From: Methylibium sp035762065
GTDB taxonomy: Bacteria > Pseudomonadota > Gammaproteobacteria > Burkholderiales > Burkholderiaceae_C
DNA: 64,000 nucleotides
Direction: 5' to 3'
NCBI RefSeq assembly: GCF_035762065.1
Contig: NZ_DASTPW010000040.1
Span: forward strand, 62,001 to 126,000
In this document: piece after piece, positions 57,970 through 64,000 of the stretch
Position numbering within the stretch: the stretch's first letter is position 1
Layout of the letters: the number at the start of each line of letters is the position of its first letter
Program-made: the position numbers and the translations under genes
Notes under the pieces: generated by a model
Databases searched by the model: none
What the model saw: the letters and a program-made list of their open reading frames with translations, nothing else
What the model was told of the DNA's origin: nothing

Positions 57970-59070
57970 TCAGAACTGATGGCGGATGCCGGCGACGTAG
58001 CTGTCGGCGTTCTGGTAGTCGGCGGCCGCCGGCACCCAGACCTTGTCGCGCATCAGCATCAGGTACAGCTCGGTGCGCTTGGACATCGCATGCAGGAATC
58101 CGGCCGAGGTGGTCTCGCGGGTGCGCGTGGCCGCGCCAGGGGCGCGCGGGTCCTGCTTGTCCTGCGCATGCGCGAGCTGGAACGTGTTCGCACCGAAGGT
58201 CGCCGCGGTGCCGACGGTGACGAACTCGTCGTCGTAGCCAATGCGGTCGTTGTCGATGTCGGCGTACTGGCCGAACAGGCGCACCGGGTCGATCGTGTAG
58301 GCGACGCCGGCGAGCCAGGTGTCCTGCTGCCGTGCGCCCGGCAACTGCGGCAAGGCGGCGTGGCGCAGGCTGGTGTTCGCGACCGTCACGAACAGCGGGC
58401 CGGCGCGGTAGTTCAGGTTGAAGCTGTAGCTGTAGCGGCTGCCGCTGCCCTCGCCCGCCTGCAGCGCGGCGTTCGCGCTGAAGCCGGCGAGCACCGGGCT
58501 GCTGTACTGCGCCGAGTTGACGAGCGAGGTGTCGGCCTCGACGCCGTTGGGGCTCTTGCTGCCGCCGGCGAACAGCACTCGGAACGAGGGCGAGAACAGC
58601 GAGTTCGGGCCGAAGGCGTTGGTCTGGATCAGCGAGATCCAGGTCGGGTGCGGCGTGTTGCCGAGCTTCACTTCGCCGAGCTTGTCGCTGCCCAGCGCGA
58701 CGTAGGCGTTGCGACCGAAGAAGTAGTCGGCGCCCGAGCCGGGGTTCGCGTCGAAACGGCCCGGCGCGCCGGTGTCGGTGCGGAAGAAGGCCTCGAGCAC
58801 GAAGCGCGCCTTCATGCCGTTGCCCAGGTCCTCGGTGCCGCGCAGCCCCCAGAAGCTCGTCTGCACGGCGCCGCTGTGCACGCCCTTGATGGTCACCACG
58901 CGCGCGGCGCCGGGGCCGGCGGGCGCAAGCGATGTCGGCGGCGCGAGCGTCTCGATCACGCCGACCGCGGCGTCGACGGTGCCGTAGATCTGCACCGTCG
59001 ATTGCGCCGCGGCGGGCAGTGCGGCGCAGGCGCCGGCCAGGGCGCTCAGCGCGAACAGGATCTTCCTCAT
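57970..59070 (-). CDS. trimeric outer-membrane porin (Burkholderiales type)
   Basis: 366 residues. Signal peptide to AALPAAAQS, then the mature start VQIYGTVDAAVGV typical of Gram-negative porins of this order, a 16-strand barrel, and the C-terminal GIRHQF ending in Phe. First gene of the operon with GST and the carotenoid-type oxygenase, with a 54-bp repeated operator in front, suggesting regulated substrate entry. Confidence 0.93.
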   Translation of the reverse strand: MRKILFALSALAGACAALPAAAQSTVQIYGTVDAAVGVIETLAPPTSLAPAGPGAARVVTIKGVHSGAVQTSFWGLRGTEDLGNGMKARFVLEAFFRTDTGAPGRFDANPGSGADYFFGRNAYVALGSDKLGEVKLGNTPHPTWISLIQTNAFGPNSLFSPSFRVLFAGGSKSPNGVEADTSLVNSAQYSSPVLAGFSANAALQAGEGSGSRYSYSFNLNYRAGPLFVTVANTSLRHAALPQLPGARQQDTWLAGVAYTIDPVRLFGQYADIDNDRIGYDDEFVTVGTAATFGANTFQLAHAQDKQDPRAPGAATRTRETTSAGFLHAMSKRTELYLMLMRDKVWVPAAADYQNADSYVAGIRHQF

Positions 59071-59156
59071 GCAAGTCTCCGTGGTGTTGTCGTTCGGACT
59101 TCACCGCGCCCTCCGCGCGGCTCGAACGCACGATAGGGATCACTCGCTGGAGGCAA

Positions 59157-59210
59157 AAACAGTTTGGATCGATGATCCGAATCGACCTCGGCAATACCAA
59201 GGGCAAACCC
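59157..59210. promoter_or_regulatory. LysR-type operator, copy 1
   Basis: A 54-bp element located between the divergent porin and lysR genes. It contains TCGAT-N7-ATCGA (59169-59185), an inverted repeat that satisfies the LysR T-N11-A rule twice. It also holds AAACAGTTTG at one end and ATACCAAGGGCAA near the other. 43 of 54 bases match copy 2 at 62475-62528 with no gap, although the flanks are unrelated. Confidence 0.75.
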
Positions 59211-59245
59211 GCGCGGTCGCCCGCAGCCTCCTTCGGTCCATCGCC

Positions 59246-60190
59246 ATGCGACTCGATCGTTTCGATCTCAACCTGCTCATTGCGCTCGACGCGCTGCTCG
59301 AGGAACGCAACGTCACGCGCGCTGCCGAGCGGCTGTGCATCGGGCAGTCGGCCGCGAGCGCCGCGCTCGCACGGCTGCGCGAATACTTCGGCGACGAACT
59401 GCTGATCCAGGTCGGCCGCGAGCTGCGGCCCACGCCGATGGCGCGCAGCCTCGCCGAGCCGGTGCGCGACACGCTGCTGCGCGCCCGCGCGACGCTCTCG
59501 CTGCGGCCCGACTTCGACCCGGCCACCGCGCAGCGCGAGTTCACGATCGCCGCGTCCGACTACGTCAACCACGTGCTGCTCTGCGACGTGCTGCGCCGGC
59601 TGGCGGTGCAGGCGCCGGGCCTCGCGATCCGTCTGCAGAGCCTGCCGCGCGATCTGTTCGAGCAGTTCGAGCGCGGCAGCATCGACCTGCTGGTGATGCC
59701 GCAGGCCTACGCGAGCCGGCTCGACCACCCGCAGCGCCGCTTGTTCGAGGACCGGCAGGTCTGCCTCGTGTGGTCGGGCAACACCGCGGTCGGCGACGCG
59801 CTCAGCGCCGAGCAGTACCTCGAGCTGGGCCATGTGAGCCTGAGTTTCCAGCTGCCCGGCGGCAGCGCGTTCGAGGAGTGGCTGTTCCCGCAGCACCGGC
59901 AGCAGCGGCGCGTCGAGGTCCGCGTCGACAGCTTCAGCCTGGTGCCGATGCTGCTCGTCGGCACGCCGCGCATCGCGGTGATCCACCACCGGCTCGCCGC
60001 GCGCGCCGCGCAGCAGCTGCCGCTGCGCATCCTCGATGCGCCGATCGAATTGCCGACGCTGGTCGAGATGCTGTGCTGGCCGCGGCACCTCGAGAGCGAT
60101 CCCGCGCACCGCTGGCTGCGCGAAACCGTCTTCGAGAGCGCCGCGGCAATGCCCACGCCGGGCGGCAGCGGCGCCCCGACGAGCGCCTAG
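59246..60190 (+). CDS. LysR family transcriptional regulator
   Basis: 314 residues. N-terminal winged HTH: FDLNLLIALDALLEERNVTR, AAERLCIGQSAASAALARLR, EYFGDELLIQVG; this start matches the NodD/NahR subgroup. C-terminal effector domain from about residue 90 (FTIAASDYVNHVL, PAHRWLRETVF). Divergent from porin; copies of a T-N11-A repeat occur in front of porin and of the M24-Bug operon, so it probably controls both and itself. The last codons overlap the convergent Bug gene by four bases. Confidence 0.92.
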   Translation: MRLDRFDLNLLIALDALLEERNVTRAAERLCIGQSAASAALARLREYFGDELLIQVGRELRPTPMARSLAEPVRDTLLRARATLSLRPDFDPATAQREFTIAASDYVNHVLLCDVLRRLAVQAPGLAIRLQSLPRDLFEQFERGSIDLLVMPQAYASRLDHPQRRLFEDRQVCLVWSGNTAVGDALSAEQYLELGHVSLSFQLPGGSAFEEWLFPQHRQQRRVEVRVDSFSLVPMLLVGTPRIAVIHHRLAARAAQQLPLRILDAPIELPTLVEMLCWPRHLESDPAHRWLRETVFESAAAMPTPGGSGAPTSA

Positions 60191-61176
60191 ACGTCGGCCT
60201 GGAAACCCGAGGCCTTGACGATCGGCGCCCAGCGGTCGAGGTCGCTGCGCGCCAGCTTCTCCAGCTCCTGCGGCGTCGAGGCCGCGGCCTCGTAGTTGGC
60301 GATCCTCAAGGCCTCGACATAGCCCGGCGCCGCGACCGCGGCCCGCACGATCGCGGCGGTGCGGGCCACCACCTCGGCCGGCGGTGCGCCGGGGATGTAG
60401 ACGCCGAACCAGTCGCGCATCTCCAGGCCCGGCATGCCCTGCTGCTCGAACGTCGCGAGCTCGGGCGCGAAGCGCGAGCGCGCGGGGCCGGTCGAGGCGA
60501 GCAGGCGCAAGCGCCCCGCCTTCGCGTGCGTGATCATGTCGCCGAGCGTCAGGACCAGCGCGGCGATCTGGCCGCCCATCAGGTCGTTGAGCGCCGCGCC
60601 GCCGCCGCGGTAGGGCACGTGCGTCATGTCCAGATCGAGCTTGCGGCTGAGCGCGTCGCCGACGAAGTGCGGCGGCGAGCCCGCCGCCGGCGAGCCGTAG
60701 CTGACCTTGCCCTTGTTCGCCTTCGCCCAGGCGGCGAACTCGGCGACGTTGCTCACGTTCGCCGGCACCGCCGGGCCGACACCGAAGCCGAAGTCGACGG
60801 TGGCCGCGAGGCTCAACGGGGCGAAGTCCTTGAACGGGTCGTAGCTCAGCTTCCTGTAGCTGTGCGGGTTGATCGACAGCACGCCGGCAGGATTGAGCAG
60901 CAGCGTGGTGCCATCGGGCGGCGCCTGGCGTGAGCTGTCGATCGCGATGCGGCCGCCGGCGCCCGGCTTGTTCTCCACGAGCACCGTCTTCGCGAGCTTG
61001 CCGTTCAGTTCTTCGGCGAGCCGGCGCGCGAAGAAGTCCGGCGCGCCGCCGGGCGGGAAGCCGACGAAGATGCGCGCGGTCTCGGGCTGTGCCTGGGCGC
61101 GCGCGGCGGGCAGCGCGAGTGCGCAGGCCGCGCCCATCGTCCATTGCAGGGCTTCTCGGCGGCGGATCGTATTCAT
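60187..61176 (-). CDS. Bug/TctC family periplasmic substrate-binding protein
   Basis: 329 residues. Tat/Sec-type leader (RRREALQWTMGAACALALPA). Bug family strings: IFVGFPPGGAPDFFARRLAEE, VENKPGAGGRIAID, PPDGTTLLLNPAGVLSINPH and THVPYRGGGAALNDLMGGQI. It binds a small carboxylated or aromatic compound for a TTT-type transporter. No tctA/tctB membrane genes are adjacent, which is common for these orphan receptors. Starts 39 bases after the M24 gene, with GGAG upstream. Confidence 0.92.
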   Translation of the reverse strand: MNTIRRREALQWTMGAACALALPAARAQAQPETARIFVGFPPGGAPDFFARRLAEELNGKLAKTVLVENKPGAGGRIAIDSSRQAPPDGTTLLLNPAGVLSINPHSYRKLSYDPFKDFAPLSLAATVDFGFGVGPAVPANVSNVAEFAAWAKANKGKVSYGSPAAGSPPHFVGDALSRKLDLDMTHVPYRGGGAALNDLMGGQIAALVLTLGDMITHAKAGRLRLLASTGPARSRFAPELATFEQQGMPGLEMRDWFGVYIPGAPPAEVVARTAAIVRAAVAAPGYVEALRIANYEAAASTPQELEKLARSDLDRWAPIVKASGFQADV

Positions 61177-61215
61177 GCTTGTCTCCTTTTTCGGATGGGA
61201 TCGCTGCGGAATCGC

Positions 61216-62421
61216 TCAGCCGAGCTCGACGATGCGCCGCGGCGTGCGGTGCAGGCTTTCGCCGGGGCCGTCGGCTTCGATCAGGTAGACCTCGGTGTTG
61301 TGCACGAACATGCGCTCGTCGAGGATCCCCGGGTGCACGACGATGGCCATGTGCTCCTCGATCGTCATCGGCTCGTCGTGGCGCACCAGCGGGCGCTCGA
61401 CCATGTCGTAGCCCATGCCGTGGATCGACAGCCGGCGCTCCTCGGCCATGCCGTGCTGGCGCAGCCAGGCGTTGTGCTGCTCGTGCACGTCGGCGCACCG
61501 CGCGCCGGGCTTGAGCAGCGTGAGCGCATAGCGCTGCGCATCGAGCACCCGCTCGTGCGCCTGCCTCAGCTCGGCGCTGGCCTCGCCGAGCACGAAGATG
61601 CGCGACAGCTCGGTGTAGTAGCCGCCGGCGCCGTTGTTCTCTATCAGCAGCGAGAACACGTCGCCGCCCTGCAGCGTGCGGCCCTGCATCGAGCGGCCGC
61701 GAAAGCTCGCCGCCTGCCCCGGCGGCGCGGACGAGCAGAGGAACACGCCCTGCTCGCTGCCGAGCCGCTGGCCCAGGTACTGCGCATGCGCGGCGATCTC
61801 GAAGTCCTTCAACCCCGGCTCGATGAACGCGGCCATGCGCGACATCACCTCGTCCTGCATCGCCGCGACCTGGCGCATGCAGGCGCGCTCTTCCTCGCTC
61901 TTGATCGCCTTGATCGCATCGACCCAGTCGGTCGCATCGACCAGCTGGCAGGCCGGTGCCTCGGCCAGCCCCTGGCGCAGCGCGGCGCCGAAGCCGTGGT
62001 ACCAACCCGCGGGCGCGACCATGCCGACGCGGCGTGCGCCCATGCGGCGCAGCTCGGCCAGGGCGATCTCGGCGTCGTAGCCCGCGCTGTAGGCGACGGA
62101 CGGATAGCTCGGCGTGGTGAAGCGCCGCTCGATGCCGGTGCGTTGCAGTTCGTCGGGTGCGGCGACACGACGCCCGCCGAACGGGCCCTGCTCGATCAGC
62201 GACATGCCCTCTTCGAGATGGAAGACCAGCGTCGTCGGGTAGCCGTTGTGCGCCGGCTGGTTGCTGAACCAGCGCACGTGGCCGCCGACCCAGTCGCTCG
62301 AGTTCTGCACCACCAGCGCCTGCAGGCCTTCCGCACGCATGCGATCGCGGCAAGCACGCCAGCGGCGGTTCATCTCGGTGGCCGAGACGGCGTTGACGGC
62401 GCGGGGATGAAGCTCGGACAT
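61216..62421 (-). CDS. M24-family (creatinase/prolidase fold) hydrolase
   Basis: 401 residues from ATG 62421. N-terminal domain (RWRACRDRMRAEGLQALVVQ) and pita-bread C-terminal domain (GYYTELSRIF, HGMGYDMVE, MAIVVHPGI). Compared with aminopeptidase P the metal ligands are altered: both Asp positions are Glu (LIENN and TELSR), and the usual Glu of TiEPG is His (VVHPG), while His and the last Glu remain. This resembles creatinase or ectoine-hydrolase-like members more than a peptidase. First gene behind operator copy 2; followed by the Bug protein. Confidence 0.85.
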   Translation of the reverse strand: MSELHPRAVNAVSATEMNRRWRACRDRMRAEGLQALVVQNSSDWVGGHVRWFSNQPAHNGYPTTLVFHLEEGMSLIEQGPFGGRRVAAPDELQRTGIERRFTTPSYPSVAYSAGYDAEIALAELRRMGARRVGMVAPAGWYHGFGAALRQGLAEAPACQLVDATDWVDAIKAIKSEEERACMRQVAAMQDEVMSRMAAFIEPGLKDFEIAAHAQYLGQRLGSEQGVFLCSSAPPGQAASFRGRSMQGRTLQGGDVFSLLIENNGAGGYYTELSRIFVLGEASAELRQAHERVLDAQRYALTLLKPGARCADVHEQHNAWLRQHGMAEERRLSIHGMGYDMVERPLVRHDEPMTIEEHMAIVVHPGILDERMFVHNTEVYLIEADGPGESLHRTPRRIVELG

Positions 62422-62474
62422 GGCGGTGGCCTCGAAGAAGTCGCCGCACCTTACGGGGCCGTCCGGGCCGCGCC

Positions 62475-62528
62475 AAACAGTTTGGGTCGATGCGCGGGAT
62501 CGAGCCGGTCGATACCAAGGGCAAGCCC
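62475..62528. promoter_or_regulatory. LysR-type operator, copy 2
   Basis: Located 53 bases before the M24 gene start. Carries the same TCGAT-N7-ATCGA repeat (62487-62503), AAACAGTTTG and ATACCAAGGGCAA as copy 1, in the same orientation relative to the minus-strand genes they precede. Identity ends sharply outside the element. Confidence 0.75.
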
Positions 62529-62561
62529 TGATGCCGCGGCGTCGCGCGCGCGGCGGGTGCG

Positions 62562-63518
62562 CTAGCGCCGCACGACGTTGTGCATCGCGCCCGTGTCGCC
62601 GGCGAGGAAGCCGGCCAGGTTCTCGCGCACGATCGGCCAGGCCTGCTCGAGGTAGATGTCGCTCATGCCACCGAGCAGTGGCGTGATCAGCACGCGCGGC
62701 TCGCTCCAGAGCCCGCTCGCGGCCGGCAGCGGCTGTTCGCGGAACACGTCGAGCGCCGCGCCGGCAAGGCGCTTCTCGCGCAACGCGGCGACGAGCGCCT
62801 GCTCGTCGAGCACGCCGCCGCGGGCGACGTTGACGACGAAGGCGCCCGGCTTCATTGCCGCGAGCACGCGCGCGTCGACGAGGTTCTCGGTCTCCTTCGA
62901 CAGCGGCACCACCAGCACCAGGTAGTCGGCAAGCGCAGCCGCTTCGGCGAGCCGATCGCGGGTGTACATGGCGTCGAAACCCTCGGCGGCGCGCGGCGTC
63001 CCGGAGACGCCGACGACCTTCATGCCGAAGGCCTTGCAGCGCGGCGCCAGCGCCTCGCTGATCGCGCCAACGCCGACGATCACCGCCGTCTTGCCCCACA
63101 GCAGCGGCTGCGGCCAGCGCTCCCAGTGCCTGCGCTGCTGATGGCGCAGGATCTTCGGCAGGTCGCGCGTGAGCGAGAGCATGTGCAGGAAGACCAGCTC
63201 GGACATCTGCGGGCCGTGCATGCCGCGCGTCGAGGTGACGACGACCTCGGGCCGCAGCGCACGCAGCTTGACGATCGCATCGGTGCCGGTCGTCAGGGAC
63301 TGGATCCAGCGCAGCTTCGGCGCCGCCTCGACCAGGGCTTCGTCGAACTGGAAGTGGTGGCCGATCATCGCGACGGCCTCGCCCGCGTGGCCGCGCGCCG
63401 CCTCGCGATCGTTGGTCGCCACGAGATCGAGGCCGGGAAAGGCCGCGCGCGCGAGCGCTTCGAAGGCGGCGGCATCGGCTTCGGGCGCGCCGATGTAAAG
63501 GATGCGGTTGGCGGTCAT
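62562..63518 (-). CDS. D-2-hydroxyacid dehydrogenase family protein
   Basis: 318 residues. NAD-binding domain with VIVGVGAISEALAPRCKAFG, substrate domain HGPQMSELVFLHML, catalytic Arg in NVARGGVLDEQ and Glu in DVFREQPLP. The catalytic His expected in ITPHxGG is replaced by Leu (LITPLLGGMSD). Reduction of 2-keto acids or glyoxylate-type substrates is the family role, but activity with this change is uncertain. It lies upstream of the M24 gene with operator copy 2 in between. Confidence 0.87.
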   Translation of the reverse strand: MTANRILYIGAPEADAAAFEALARAAFPGLDLVATNDREAARGHAGEAVAMIGHHFQFDEALVEAAPKLRWIQSLTTGTDAIVKLRALRPEVVVTSTRGMHGPQMSELVFLHMLSLTRDLPKILRHQQRRHWERWPQPLLWGKTAVIVGVGAISEALAPRCKAFGMKVVGVSGTPRAAEGFDAMYTRDRLAEAAALADYLVLVVPLSKETENLVDARVLAAMKPGAFVVNVARGGVLDEQALVAALREKRLAGAALDVFREQPLPAASGLWSEPRVLITPLLGGMSDIYLEQAWPIVRENLAGFLAGDTGAMHNVVRR

Positions 63519-63595
63519 GCGGTCGGCCTGCGGCCAGGCAGGTCTGCGAGGGTCGAGCAACAGGAAGCGGCGGGCCGGGGCCCCATGCGCCGCGG

Positions 63596-64000
63596 CTACT
63601 GGTTGAAGCGCAGCACCAGGCTCGCGGCGCCGAGCGCCTTGCCGCCCTTCAGCGCGTCGAGCACCGCGGCCTTGTCGAGCCCCGGCGGCAAGGCCTCGGG
63701 CTCGAGCGAGGTCGCGATCAGCGTGAAGACGTAGTGCTGCGGCGCGTTGCCGCGCGGCGGGCAAGGGCCGAGGTAGACGAGCCCGAGCGAGTTCTTGCCG
63801 GCGATGAACGGCAGCGGCGTCGCGAGGTTCGCGCCGGCGGCCAGCGCGCTCACCTCGGCGCGGATGCCGTAGGCCACCCAGTGGTTCACGCCGAGGCCGG
63901 CACGGCCCGCCTGGTCGTCCATCAGGATCACGAAGCTCTTCGTCGCCGCGGGGGCGCGCGCCCAGGCCAGCGGGGGCAGAAGGTTCTCGCCGGTGCAATT
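63596..64000 (-). CDS. YbhB/YbcL family PEBP-like protein (partial)
   Basis: The frame is open to the right edge; 134 codons are visible, N-terminus missing. The first visible residues NCTGENLLPPLAWA match the PEBP ligand-site motif (GxNxSPPLxW type); NHWVAYGIRA, GKNSLGLVYLGPCPPRGNAPQHY and the LVLRFNQ end are typical of YbhB/YbcL. These cytoplasmic or periplasmic proteins bind phospholipid-like ligands; physiological role unknown. Variant CPPRG replaces the common CPPxG-H segment. Confidence 0.88.
   Translation of the reverse strand, partial: NCTGENLLPPLAWARAPAATKSFVILMDDQAGRAGLGVNHWVAYGIRAEVSALAAGANLATPLPFIAGKNSLGLVYLGPCPPRGNAPQHYVFTLIATSLEPEALPPGLDKAAVLDALKGGKALGAASLVLRFNQ

Noticed and set aside
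57290..62524. 1744-codon minus-strand ORF
   Set aside because: It only becomes a real protein at its end, where it is the GST frame; the rest reads out of frame through the porin, Bug and M24 genes and antisense through lysR.
59157..62528. The 54-bp pair as ends of a transposon or integron
   Set aside because: The copies are in direct orientation, there is no transposase or integrase between them, and each sits in a promoter region; an operator pair explains them better.

Overview
This is a GC-rich (about 70 %) chromosomal window with tightly packed genes, many joined by 4-base stop/start overlaps. The gene set points to a Burkholderiales betaproteobacterium: a trimeric porin, a Bug/TctC binding protein, the aat-bpt pair, DUF3422, a SoxYZ fusion and ETF-quinone oxidoreductase. 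My inference is the Rubrivivax/Leptothrix/Roseateles/Rhizobacter side of the order; nothing here fixes a genus. I see no tRNA, rRNA, CRISPR array, transposase or prophage.

Layout. 1-1700: a probable type III secretion substrate operon, with a small Cys-free harpin-like protein and an HrpW-like harpin/pectate lyase cut by the left edge, behind a perfect PIP/hrpII-type box. 1771-4200: flavocytochrome c sulfide dehydrogenase (cytochrome and flavin subunits) facing a SoxY-SoxZ fusion. 4285-10893: an organic-phosphate operon on the minus strand (TonB receptor, beta-propeller phytase, a deletion-fused remnant of two genes, PhoD phosphatase). 11151-13968: DUF3422 and the N-degron transferases aat and bpt. 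14008-16058: 3-oxoacid CoA-transferase scoAB divergent from a PAS-LuxR regulator. 16172-19126: a truncated glycosyltransferase, copper chaperone, thioesterase, YceH and an SDR. 19365-23769: a DUF4331, lipoprotein, TPR, HupE/UreJ locus with a three-hairpin array inside. 23869-28504: ETF-QO coupled to DUF2868 and a DUF3482 GTPase. 28676-33205: a large lipoprotein, metallophosphoesterase, diacylglycerol-kinase-like protein and CoA-binding protein.

33351-41442 is a coherent glycine/serine/threonine catabolic block: a tandem glycine riboswitch, gcvT, gcvH, gcvP, an AbrB/PIN toxin-antitoxin pair, threonine aldolase and serine dehydratase. 41508-50715 holds a TldD/TldE-type peptidase pair, a TPR-GGDEF diguanylate cyclase and a two-gene RND efflux pump. 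50838-55747 holds aroC, a small secreted protein, a CBS protein, a homoserine sulfhydrylase, a hydrolase and a DUF962 protein.

55737-64000 looks like a LysR-controlled catabolic regulon: carotenoid/lignostilbene-type oxygenase, GST, porin, LysR regulator, Bug binding protein and an M24-family hydrolase. A 54-bp element with a TCGAT-N7-ATCGA inverted repeat lies in front of both the porin operon and the M24-Bug operon (43 of 54 bases identical), which links the two units. A D-2-hydroxyacid dehydrogenase lacking the usual catalytic His and a PEBP-family protein cut by the right edge finish the window.
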